Assembly (NCBI RefSeq): GCF_036588685.1
Contig: NC_086386.1
Span: 45,803,878 to 45,867,877, forward strand
DNA: 64,000 nucleotides
Origin: Mytilus trossulus
Taxonomy: Eukaryota > Mollusca > Bivalvia > Mytilida > Mytilidae
Direction: 5' to 3'
The translations under genes were made by a program, and so were the position numbers. Below are positions 1 through 11,790 of this stretch, in pieces. The stretch's first letter is position 1. Every line of letters begins with the position of its first letter. A model generated the notes under the pieces. The model worked only from the letters and a program-made list of their open reading frames with translations, made no database searches and was not told the origin of the DNA.

Positions 1-2478
1 ATAATTGCAATACATGATGTTGTTTGAGGAGCTGTGAAATTTTTTTCTTCTTATGACTTCTTGCATATGTCTTAGTTTTAAATATGTGGTATATTAAAAA
101 AGAAAATCAATTATTAATTTATTCAATCATGAAATGTTTAATAAAAGTGATAGTAATTGCAGATATATGTATTTTGAAATTTGTTATCCTTCAAATGGCC
201 TCATGATCAACCTCTGTGTAGATGCTACTTCCTGTGACCTGTCCAGGGGATTTTATTTCATGAAAAGAAAAAATGTGAAATAATTGTTGAAAACATATTA
301 ACTGGGATATAATTTAATCAAAATTAAGTCATCTATATTAAATTACAACTTTCCATTTAATAAATTATAATGAAATTGGAAATCTAGGGAAAAAAAACAT
401 ATTTTATAATTTGATCTGAAAGTATATTGTAAAAAAATATGATATCATCATTATTTCATTATTATAACTTTTTCATTTATAACTTTTTTCTATTTTGAAA
501 GAAATTGTTCCTTCCATAGAACAGAATCCTAGTGACAGACTTTTTATTTCTGTTAGGGCAGATTTGGCTGATGGAAAGTCTAAATTCCTGCTCACAAATG
601 ACTGCCAAATTTTCTAAAACAAAAATCCTGCTGATCATTCTACAGAAAGAATAATTTTCCTCAAAAGTCCAGCCATGTTTATTTTCTTGTCAGTATTACA
701 AAAAGTGCGGTCGGCCTTTTAAGAAAATATCGGCTGGCAAATAACCAAAGTATATGAAAAAGTACGTGTACGGCTCATGTCAGACTGGAATTTTCAAAGT
801 CAGACTCAAGTCAAGTTGAAGTCCAGTTGAATTCCTGTTGAAATTTTCATACGGGTAGAGACTCTGTAAATTTTAGGATTCCTACCCTATATGTTCGGTA
901 TGACATTAATTATAATTTCACTTTTTTTTTATTTCACTTTTGATGATCTATACTGAACGACTTTAGAAACGCAACATTCGTTTTGTTGATTTATTTTACC
1001 AAATCTTTTTTGATTCTCTTACAACTACTTTTCATGCTTATCATGCTTTTTTCTCCTTACAAAAAAATCAAAATCTCACTTACTTGTGGTTATTGAAAAT
1101 ACCGAATTTTGAAGTCGCACGAATTTCTTACAGCGAAATTTTGGTCACATGAAAGATTGTTTCTGTTTTTTGGCTTTGTGAAACAGTTCTTTCAATCCTT
1201 TGCCTTACTTACTTTTTTTTGAATGTTGCATCTCCATTTTGCCAAGTCTGAGAAATAAAAAAAAAAACTGAATTAGCCCTTATGAATACTGCAAACATGA
1301 AAGCATAAATGTACTGCAACCATACCGTATGACTTCAGAAACTCGTTCTACTGTCCTTCCGACAACGATACAAGTAGACAAGATTTGTTGTCGGCCATCA
1401 ATGAACAGATCAACGTGTAGTGACAATGAAACATCAACAGAATTTGATTATACAACGTCCTTTGCCAATCATGTTTACGGACGCAACGTCAACTGCTAAC
1501 CAAATTGCCGAGTGCGAGATTCATACCATAAATGCTTCCCATGAACTGCATTGCCAAAGAATTGACTGACGGAAAACCTGTAAAGCCCTCAAGTTTCAAC
1601 CGCATAATTGCCAAAACCAATTAATGGATTGAACAAATAAAAAATCAGAAGGTGTAAAACAGAACCAAAAAATGTCAGACAGAATTTGTTGACCTTTCTG
1701 ACAATCACTTTGGCGTTAGTAACAGGCAGTCATCGCTTTTGACGTTGACACATTCATTCAAAAATAACACAAGCATAATCTAGTGTTGCGTTTCTAAAGT
1801 CGTTCAGTATATTATACCGGTATCCAAAAGAAGAGAGTTTATTTTCAATATTAGTTTTAATGTAGGCCTGTTTGCTTTTTGATATATGACTGCGATGAAA
1901 AAAAATTAATAATAAGGTACCCATCAACGGCTGTTCATGGCTGTTTCAACTTCATCAACGTATGTCTTTTATAAATATTTTATTGCTTTTGTCATCATTA
2001 AGGGAATATTAGATTTTGAAATGGCAAAAGGGCTCATTTAAGAATATAGAGTTACAGAAGAATCGCCACGAAAATATGATTTGAATTTTAAAAAGGCACA
2101 AGAAAATGTGATATAAGAACAAGTTAAACTTTACAAATAGCGAATTCTTTTTTAAATCCGGGAAAGTTTTCCTCTTAAAACATTAAATTAGTTTAATATT
2201 CATGTACATGTACAACTTTCGCCCCAAAAGTCTTCTTTTTAAACAGTTAAAAGATTGGACTTTTATACAGTACCATATGCATATTGGTAAAAAAATTCAT
2301 AAAACGGGTTAAAACCAGCTGGAAAAAATGTACTTTTTGCCTTGATATGATCTGATCGCCATACATTTGATACCAAAACTATCAAAAATCACCAGACAAA
2401 TTTTATAAGAGATAGATAAAATAGATATAGATATAGGTATGTCAGTTGATTTCAAAAACTGTTTTCTTTTCAAAACAG
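1..2478. other. Non-coding stretch 5' of the first visible receptor exon
   Basis: No convincing exon is seen here. The receptor gene that starts its visible coding sequence at 2479 needs one more upstream exon with the start codon and first membrane anchor. I looked for a short ATG exon followed by a hydrophobic run and a GT donor in this stretch and found none, so it probably lies outside the window. The stretch holds one TIR element (951-1809) and otherwise AT-rich sequence. Confidence 0.6.
951..1809. mobile_element. TA-flanked TIR element, 859 bp, non-autonomous
   Basis: The ends are near-perfect inverted repeats of about 26 bp. The left end begins TACTGAACGACTTTAGAAAC and the right end is its reverse complement, finishing at 1809. 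TA lies outside both ends, as expected for Tc1/mariner-type insertion. No intact transposase frame is visible inside, so this is a deletion derivative or a decayed copy. It lies in the presumed first intron or upstream region of the CD36-family gene. Confidence 0.75.
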
Positions 2479-5400
2479 GAAGTGACTCTCGACAAGGGTT
2501 CCAAGATATACGATGATTGGGTTGAAAATCCTGTAACAACATACTTTCAAGTCTGGGTGTTTGATATTCAGAATCATGAAGAAGTAACAGAAAGAGGCGA
2601 TAAGCCGTTTCTTGCCGAGAGAGGACCTTACACATATAGGTATCACATTTGTCTTAATGAATTGAAGTCAAGATGATTTACTGTATTTGGTACGCTGGAT
2701 CAATCTTTCCCAGGAATGTTTGGATTCAAGTTATAACCTTTTTTACATGGAAGTGTAATAATTTATCAGCCAAATGTTCAGATTTTACATGGCAATTAAA
2801 CAAGAAAAAGACCAAATAGTTCAAGGATTGATATTGCAATACAAAAGAAGTAATATATAACCAAGTTGTGGCCTGAATGAACTCTTCATAGATACCAGGA
2901 TTAAATTTTGTATTTACGTCAGACGCACGTTTCGTTTACAAAAGACTAATCAGTGATGGTCGAATAAAAAGAATTAAAAAGTACAAATAAAGTACAAATT
3001 TGAAGAGCATTGAGAACCAAAACTCCTAAAGGTTTTTCCAAATACAGCTAAGGTAATCTTTTCCTGAGGTAGAAAAGCCTTAGTATTTTAAAAATACTTA
3101 CTAAATATAGTTGCAATAAAGATTTCATTTCCATGACAAAAAAAACATCTGAAAGTGTTACCACATCTAGGAAATTGGAGATAATAACAATTTTCAGGTT
3201 TAAAGATTTGATGTTTTATAACAAGAGAAAGATCAATCGATGTACTCATGACTTCTTTGTAAATCAGGTGTTATTACTCTTTTAACATTTTGCCAGGGAA
3301 TATCGACAGAAATACAACATCACATATCATGCAAATAAAACCGTGTCATATAGAGAGCTTCAGTATTACGTATTTGACGAAGAGGCTTCTGTGGGACCTG
3401 AGTCTGATATTATCACATCTGCAAATGTCCTGATGATGGTAAGTCAACATTATGGTTTTGTCGGGAAAAAAGGTGACAAACAGAGGTCACAGCAACCTAT
3501 AAACAAACAAACGTCTATTCCATATCAACAGACCTTGATTATAGATTTTGGATATAACTACAGACACCAACGAGGTTCTTAATTAGAGACAGACACATCA
3601 ACATTAATCTTTTTATGTCGTTTTGAATATTATCGGTATATTTATATGGATATTTGCCTATAATTATATTATGATGCAGCATTTTTTTATACAAATGTTA
3701 TCACTGAATTGCCCATTTATACCGCGTATTAAAATGCACTTGAAAATTCATACAATATAGATCAAAACGCTTTTTATAGTTTTTATAGTTTGCATCTCGT
3801 TTCAGAGTCAGATTTGACATCTATTCGTGGTCGATAGAGAAATCAATTTTAAGTGAATTGATTGAAGATGGCACACATGTTAATTTGTCAATAGACATTG
3901 CTATAAGGACAGTTAACATTTACAGAGAAGAGCAAAACAAAAAACATTCTTTATTCGTGCTTGATTGTCATAGTAATTTGTTATTATGAGGACGTTAGCA
4001 CAAAAATATGTCGTCGACATTTGGTTTTAGACAATCATCTGATATACATGTAATGTTTTCTTTATGACATGTTTTTCATTTTTGTTTTTATTAATAAACA
4101 TTTATTTTTTAGACGCTGGCAGACATTATTAAACGAGAATATAGTTATGTAACAGAGTTAGCAGAAATTATTTTGGATGCAGCAGACGACAGCAAGCTAC
4201 TCACTAAATATACAGTTTCCCAGTTATTATGGGGATATGAAGACCCGCTTTTAAAAAGAGTTAATTCTATTCTACAAAAATACAATAAAACCATTGATAT
4301 TAGAATAGGACTATTTTATGGAGTAGGTATTAGAAAGTGATGAAATCGGTCAAACTAGAATTATTATTGATTTATCATTTAGAAAATAAACAAATCGTGA
4401 ATATAGTTTAGCTGTCAATCAAAATAATTTTTGACAGCAAATTCTGTTTCAAACAACTTAATTCAATTTACATTGTTGTATCTACTAGTATTATATCTTA
4501 AAAGTTATTTTCTCTTATTGCGGAAACAAATTCTGTAGAAAAAAAATCAACGTAGAATCATGCTCATATGAATTTATAATTGATATGATACTACTATAAC
4601 ACATAGTAGTCCCAGAATGGATTTACAAATAACATGTAAATATTAAAATGCAGTTATACTTGTTTTGGTTGCATGCAAAATGCCTTCAAAACCATATATA
4701 CAACTCAGGCTTTAACATAATTTCTTATGATTTCAGAAAAATAATACAGATGATGGTTTATACACAGTTTTTATGGAGAAGTCAAAATTAGGAGAGATTA
4801 GTCGCTGGAATAGGTTAAAGTATGTCTAGAAGAATTCAATTATTACGCACAATAGGGGTTGAGAATTCATCAAGAAACTTTAAAGTAAAATAAAATATTG
4901 AATTTGACAGCACTAACCCCATATTGGTTTTAAATTTTGAAGTTTCCAGCTCTCTATTTTCAAAGGGTGTTTTGTGAAACGTATAATCATGCTTATAAAT
5001 AAAAGCCATGAGCTTGGTGGCGTTCAAATATTTTTATAACAGCAAGAAGTATAAGCTGATTCAGGATTTTAATCAGCTTGTTTGTTTGATTCAGTAAATA
5101 TATATTATTATTTTACGTTAAAAAAAATCCACAGACATAAAGTGCTATGCTGTTATATAATTGATATGGACTTTTATGTATTTGTTTTTATTTCAGGGAG
5201 CTTCCACATTGGACAACAAAAACATGTCGCATGATAAATGGAACAGGTATAAAGTAACTAAAAAAATGCTGATTTTTTTCTTGAGGAAAGGAAAATACAT
5301 TTGAAAATTTGCAATAAATAATCTATTACTGACATGGTCAAAAGGATTTGGCTTCACAATAACACATTTTTGAAAAAAAATATTTCTTGATCTTTGACGC

Positions 5401-8400
5401 TGCAAAGACAATAAAACAAGTGGTCTTAACGTCCAAGACGAGACAAAAGGATACAGTCTACCAAATAGTCTGCACTGAACTAATTTAAAAGCAAATCAGG
5501 AAAGGTTCTAACTTTGCCAGTAAAATCGCCATTATGATCTCTGGCATGTCATACAACATAAGATACGTATATGTCTAATGGTGGGCGATGGAATGTTTCT
5601 ATATAAGAATAAGAAATAGCTGAAAATCAGTCCAATAACTAGTATATTGGAATGTTATTAATTAAATTACACATTATATTGCAAACATAATCCATTAAAT
5701 ATATTACCTTTACACAGTTTTTGAAATGTACAATTAATTTAACTAATTAATTAAATTACAATTCATTTACTAAAGTAATTAATTAAATTTATACACATTA
5801 CATTTTATCACAATTTTATAAAAAAATAAATATATATTACATGTATGTTGGTGAACTGTTGTTTGCTCTTTGGTCAGGTTGTTGTCTCTTTGACACATTC
5901 CCCATTTCTATTCTCAATTTTATGAACAATCTATTATAGCATGTGTATGATATATACAGCTTTCAACACAGTTTAAGCATCACATTTGGTCATCATTAAG
6001 TGTGCAAATGTTTTCCCTTTTAACCTGCATACCTTTCGACAGGAGCTGACGTGGCATGTATTGTTAGTGCCTTTATGACTTATGCTTACAGGAGAGGGAG
6101 TTTGTTCTTATTAACTTGAAAATACATCAAGGGGATCCACAGACCTACATATCTTTGGTCAATAAAACATAACTATGTAAGCACACGTTATCTCTTGCAG
6201 AAGGCAGATTTTTCCATCCAGATGTTAAGACAAAAGACATATTATATGTGTTTGCATCAGATTTGTACAGGTGAGTGCAAACTATGTATATCACCTAACA
6301 TCTTTGTTCTTCAATGCACAGGTAAAACGTTATCGATATCTCAAGATGTACTAAGAAAACTTAAAGGTATATCGACGAAAGCACTTCGCATGTACGAAAT
6401 TAATAAAGTGTTATTTTCGTTTACAAATACTTTTCCTCAAATCAGTGGCAGTCACGAGATCTTGATTTTGCATCAAGGTATTTATTTTTGCTCCGTGCTG
6501 AAGATATAAACGTGGCTTTGAAATTAAAGACAATAATAAAGTCGTTACTGTTTCTTTGCTTTGTATTTTGTAACGTGTCTTTAAATATTAGATGTCATTA
6601 ATTAATATTTTGTTTTTTCCATATTTTTTCTTCAGTGAAATATTATCATTAAACTCTACATTTTTCTTCCGATGTTGCAAACCGACCATTTACTAGAAGA
6701 ACACAAAGGAATACAATATACGGGTTTTTTTCTTTTGATTTTCAGATCATTCTACCTGGATTATTTAGGAGAGAAGTCAATAAAGAACATACAATTATAT
6801 AGCTTTGTTATACCAGATGAATTATTTGCTGTAACGGACGATAATGCTGGATTTTGTACTCCTTACGGTCATTGCACACCTGCAGGATTGCAGAACATAA
6901 GCTTGTTTAAACAAAATGGTTTGTTGTTCAGTCTCGACTTTAATACATTGAAACAGTATCTCACCATAAGTGCAAAATAATGAAAGACTGAAAGGTTATC
7001 TAATACTATATTTGGAGGACTATATTCAGATTATATTTTGATCAGTGAATTTGTATGTCGAAACAATTTGACCTTAAAAAAATATGAAAAAGGGCCATCG
7101 GTGTCTTGAATCGCAAATATGTTTACACAATATAATGTATTTGGAGTTAAACACAATAATCACCTTTTTCCTTCTTTTTTTTTAGACATCTACCTCTCAT
7201 TAGTATGTCTGTTGAAATACTTTTTTTTGTAATCATCGTTCAACATATTCATATGAGGTTTACCTCATATCTACTTATTTTTCCGGCAGTGTTGTTTCAT
7301 TTATCAAAATTTTACAGCTCTTATCTAAAATTTCAATTGTATTGTATATAGCAAGGCACACTTTGAATGTTTTATTTGGTAGATACAAAAAAGGCTTTAG
7401 ATTTGATTTAAAAAAAAATCTCCATTCTTAGTTGGTGATAAATTCTGCATACACATTATTTTGATTTAGTATGTTTAATTTTTTACAGCACCCATCTATA
7501 TGTCACAGCCACATTTCTACGCTGGAGATCCAGAAATTATAAACAGTGTGATTGGTCTACATCCTACACCAATAATACATCAAACTATTCTAGATGTAGA
7601 ACCGGTAAAGTAATGTTTAACTAAATAGGTCTATAAACTCTCATTCTATATACATCTGCAAACAACAAAACGTAGCTAAACACATGTCTTACCTTAATGA
7701 CAAATATGTTGCTGTCCTTAGTTAAAGACCCGAATAATGACATTCTTTTGGGTAAATCAATTTAAAAAAAAAAGCGTGATACGCCATTATTGACAATTCA
7801 CCTTGAAACTCTGCACATACGCCAATGACACATATCAATAATGAAATCCTTAAAATATAGGTTTTTTTATATGTTTCTGTAAAGTATTAATCAACGATGA
7901 AGTACTTGCTGTTCTCTCAGTTTACTGGATACCAAAATAACTTTATCGTTCTTACAATCAATGTTTTTGGTTTTTATTTACATGTTTACCTCTTATGTCA
8001 GGGTTTTTTTTCTCACACTGTTGTCAATACGGTGGAATGTTTGCGACTGTCATACAAGTGAGAGGGTTAGCTAGCTTTAAAACCAGGTTTAATCCATCAT
8101 TTTCTGCTAAAGTCGCCTGTACCGCGTCAGGAATATGACAGTTGTTGACCACTCGTTTGATGTGTTTAAGCGTTTTATTTTGCCATTAATTAAGGACGTT
8201 TTCGTTTAAAATCTACTCGGAGATTTGTATTTTTGTGATTTTTATTTAATGATATCACAGATAGGTTCCAATTTCGTTACAAAAATCCGGTCCTCTTGTC
8301 CTTGATTGAAACATCTCTACGAGTTTAATCACTGGATTTTCATTTTGATAAACATTAAACTATTTTACTACCCATGGATATATTTTTGATTGTTTGTTAT

Positions 8401-11400
8401 TTTAGATGACGGGTATTGTAATGAATATAAATAAAAGACTACAGATTAACATATATTTACAAAATGTTACGAATATCAGGTATGATCGATCTTAAAAACA
8501 TGGTCATGACACAAAACTTATCAGATATCAGGCTTAAACTTTTGCACGCCAGAAAATCGTTTCGTCTAGACAAGACTCTTCAGTGACACTCGGATAACAA
8601 ATTTGGTTTTGCCAAATATATCTAAGAATTCGTCTATTCCTCAGTATTTCGAACACTACAAATGTGTTAAAAAGATAACGACTGCAACCAATAAATCAAC
8701 AAAATATCCGTCTACAGTCGTTAATTATTTGCCTCCAGAGTCGGTTTAGTATTACAATTAGTAACAAGTTACATGATCAACTATGAGTTCAAACAAAATG
8801 GAGACAACTCATGGTTAGAAGATTCACATGAAACGTAGTTTTTTTTTTCTTTGATTGTGTCTTCGGTTTATTCGGAAACATGGACACGATACAAAAAAAG
8901 GATATATATATTTTAAATCTCATCAAGGATGCAGGTTTGATGGTGACGATTTCAATATACATCAAAACATGTTTTGTTTAATAAAGACAACAGTAGTATA
9001 CATGTGTTCAAAAGTCATAAATCGTTTGAGAGAAACAAATCCGGGTCGATCGAAATACATCAACTATAAGAGGAAAACAAAAGGAACAGCAGTCAGAACT
9101 CAGTTTATCTTTATCTTTTATCTTTTTACAATATTTCGTTGTCCGGAGGAGAAAAGGAGAAGTGAACTTTCCGATCCCAACTTTTCTTTCAAACAGAATT
9201 TATTTAATGAATTTATCATTAAAAAAGCTTTCTGTTGTATTCCATGGAAATCAATTCATAAACAAATATCTGAAGTACAGTTGAAAATCTGCTGATTTTT
9301 TAAACTATGTGTTAAATAGAAAACCGAAAACAGTTCTTCTTGTTCAATAATTTGTGTTCTGATTTTTAGAGATTCTGCACGTTTTAAAGATGGTCTGTAC
9401 TTACCTATGGCTTGGGTAAATGAGGTTAGTATAAATGTATTGTATTTTTCAATTTATATATAGATACATATGAAAATTTAAACAATGTCATGGTAAAAAG
9501 TATTTGAGATTTTGTTTGAGAAAGTACCGGTTCTAGTTTTTGTTATATTCTAAAAGACGAACAAAGAAATGTCCATAATTTTATTTTTTGTTTACTCTAT
9601 TAATCTGATCTCTGAAAATAAATGAAATTCATTACCAAACTGATTAGATTCAATAGAAATTTTCTGATTTTATAAAATTGGATTTTGATAAATCGTGGTG
9701 TATCTTTATACCAGTTAAAATAACTCATCTCTTGAAAGAGATAAATTATATTCACACACAATAGATTGCAATACGATGAACATTGTTTGCAATATCCAAT
9801 ATAATTTGTCAATAAAACAGTTAAATATAAATGTATTGTGAAATTTATCCTTACATTTGGCTTCCTGCATACTATACCATCAAACATAAATATTTTCTAC
9901 CAAATGTCAAAAGACAACAATATTTTCCTTTGCAGAGTGCTGGGTTGGATGACAAAAGTGCCAAGAAGTTTAAAAGTGAAATATTGCAGCCATTACAGTT
10001 GGCTCAGGGATTAGAATATGCCTTCATTATAACTGGTTGTTTGCTATCTGGCTGTGTGCTTTTATTTTCTTTCAAAAAATGTCTCTTCAATAATGTAAGT
10101 ACCTTTAATAAATTCATAGTTTGGCATTAAGCAAACTGTATCTAAGGTGAGAAAAACGATAATGACTATTAAATGTTGATTAAATAAAAGGACATCTCTT
10201 CCATTGTTGATCTACACTGTGAAACTTTCTTCACTGCAATTCTATAGCACAACAGATATGTTATCTTGAATTATTTTAATTTTAGTGTCTTGTGTACAAT
10301 TTGGAAATTAGTATGGCGTTCATTATCACTGAACTAGAATATATGTGTTTAGGGGCCAGCTGAAGGACGCCTCCAGGTGCGGGAATTTCTCGTTACATTG
10401 AAGACCTGTAGGTGACCTTCTGCTGTTGTTTTTTCTATGGTCGGGTTGTTGTCTCTTTGATACATTCCACATTTCCATTCTCAATTTTAAGAAAGAAAAG
10501 GTTGTGCATTAAGTGTTCATCTGTTCTAGTTGAAAATTATATGACGATCGACAGTCCATATGTCATAATATATATGAGAAATGGGGAATGTGTCAAAAAG
10601 ACCACAAATCGACCAAAGAGTAAAAAATGTCAATGGGTCTTCAACACATCCAGAGAATCCTGCACCAAGAGGCGTTATTAAGCTTGCCCCTAAACCATTA
10701 TGTGTACAAATAATTGTCATGTTTAGCAAACAACCGCTGAATTCATGACTACTATAATAGGGAAAAACAACAAATAATCTTAGACAGCTTGAAACTGTTT
10801 AAACAACACTGATCAACATTCAAAATTAATTGTTTGATAAGCAACTTATCAAGTGATCTGTTTAACACAGTTTAAACTTGAACTCACTACCTCTCGCAAT
10901 TGAGGCAAGATGTCATCAAGACCACTAAGGCAATTACACTATACATGCATAATCAACTTTTGCTTGTAAAAAAATGTTTTCAAGGTGGTACCCAACACCC
11001 TCACTAAAATTAATTTGGCTCGTTTGATTTTCATAAAATTTTGGCAAAGTATTTACTTTGACCCTTTGACAAAAAAATAAAAATTTGAACCAACCAATTT
11101 ATCAGAAAAATTACACTGGTTATATTGCAGTTTGACAAACACGAATTTTGATCATTGAGAAGCTTAATATTCCCTTAACAAGGCAACATAATTAAAACGT
11201 TTAGCCGATTTTACAGTGATCTCCATGTAGTGTTGGGTACCACCTTAATACCATTTGACCATTATTATACTGAAGAGACATGTATTGTCGAAATGCGCAT
11301 CTGGTGCAGAAAAATTGGTACCGTTAATGTTATTATATGTACATTTTGTAGCATTGATCCATTTTCCCTTCTCTTTCAAACAGATAAAAGACTCTTTTAC

Positions 11401-11533
11401 AAGTGATTTGCATAAAGAAGACAATAATGAAAACTCAAAGCTGATCAAACCCAATGAAAAAATATCATCCAATTCTAACAGGAAAGGACAAAAACCAAAA
11501 GTGATGTTTCAAGATGAAGATAATGACAAATAG
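2479..11533 (+). CDS. SCARB2: CD36-family scavenger receptor, lysosome membrane protein 2 (LIMP-2)-like; 5' exon missing
   Basis: Twelve exons chain without a phase break: 2479-2639, 3297-3438, 4113-4322, 4737-4819, 5197-5246, 6201-6270, 6746-6918, 7489-7604, 8406-8479, 9370-9424, 9936-10094, 11384-11533. They give 480 residues and TAG. Family landmarks in order: a DKGSKIYDDW-type start of the ectodomain, RGPYTYRE, LLWGYEDPLL, GLFYGKNNTDDGLY, CRMINGT, FVIPDELFA, FCTPYGHCTPAG, APIYMSQPHF, a kRLQIN strand, LPMAWVNE, then a C-terminal membrane helix (about residues 402-424) and a 57-residue tail. About seven N-glycosylation sequons lie in the lumenal part. Family members bind lipids or glycoproteins; LIMP-2 carries beta-glucocerebrosidase to lysosomes. 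The tail contains ENSKLI, fitting the acidic dileucine rule for lysosomal sorting. Only the first anchor exon is absent. SCARB1- or CD36-like function cannot be excluded. Confidence 0.9.
2885..3110 (-). repeat. Degenerate hammerhead-bearing mussel repeat in an intron
   Basis: Read on the minus strand, this intronic stretch matches the retrozyme-like repeat seen elsewhere in the window (ATACCAGGATTAAATTTTG flank, then a hammerhead-like core at 2915-2962). The core reads CTGATTA instead of CTGATGA, and stem II has a mismatch, while GAAAC is kept. Cleavage should be lost. A related copy lacking most of the core lies at 52440-52625. Confidence 0.65.
5855..5925 (+). repeat. Mussel dispersed repeat fragment
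   Basis: It contains the string GTTGTCTCTTTGACACATTC followed by CCCATTTCTATTCTCAATTTT. The same sequence recurs at about 10435-10500. It lies in an intron of the receptor gene. Confidence 0.6.
8551..8592 (-). other. Decayed hammerhead ribozyme motif
   Basis: On the minus strand the order is stem I half GTGTCA, then CTGAAGA (consensus CUGAUGA, one substitution), then stem II GTCT/AGAC around a short loop, then GAAAC, a divergent stem III region and a TGGCGT stem I half. The scaffold is recognisable but the catalytic core is mutated. It sits in an intron of the receptor gene, antisense to it. Confidence 0.6.
8985..9100 (+). repeat. Mussel dispersed repeat (CAACAGTAGTATA family)
   Basis: The stretch from CAACAGTAGTATA through CATAAATCG and AAATCCGGG to CAACTATAAGAGGAAAAC recurs at 53505-53620 in the same orientation and in reverse near 55480-55600. 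The repeat lies in a receptor intron and accounts for the long but spurious reading frame at 8855-9295. Confidence 0.65.
10340..10500 (+). repeat. Mussel dispersed repeat (GGGGCCAGCTGAAGGA family)
   Basis: GGGGCCAGCTGAAGGACGCC and the following text, ending in TTGTTGTCTCTTTGATACATT, recur at 57780-58010. It lies in the last intron of the receptor gene. No coding sign is seen. Confidence 0.65.
10984..11244. mobile_element. TTAA-type MITE, copy 1
   Basis: The inverted ends are GGTGGTACCCAACAC and GTGTTGGGTACCACC. TTAA follows on the right and a mutated TCAA precedes on the left. It is closely similar along its length to the copy at 39445-39718. TTAA target duplications are typical of piggyBac and Kolobok derivatives. 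It lies in the last receptor intron, about 140 bp from the terminal exon. Confidence 0.75.
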
Positions 11534-11784
11534 TCGGTTGTCCATCAAAACAAAGTGTGTGAAAATTGCAAAACCAATTACTCCTCAATCAGACTTTACA
11601 TATTACTTTTGTTTATCATCTACATTAGTATTGATAACATGGATCAGCATATATCATATTCTAGTCAATCCTAATTCAATTGCTTGTGAATGCATTATAA
11701 GCTTCTTTATTTAGAAGTGAAATTATATATATGTAAAAAGTCGATACATTATGTGTTGGTCTTATAAGAAAATTACCACAAGAG

Positions 11785-11790
11785 AATAAA
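11785..11790 (+). terminator. Candidate poly(A) signal of the receptor gene
   Basis: A canonical AATAAA lies 252 bp after the TAG at 11531-11533. It is the first canonical signal noticed downstream; transcript data are needed to prove use. Confidence 0.45.

Noticed and set aside
1..2478. First exon of the CD36-family gene
   Set aside because: No ATG with a hydrophobic run and a donor in the needed phase was found.
8855..9295. 146-codon open frame on the plus strand
   Set aside because: It lies in a receptor intron and overlaps a dispersed repeat that recurs at 53505 and 55480; no family motif.
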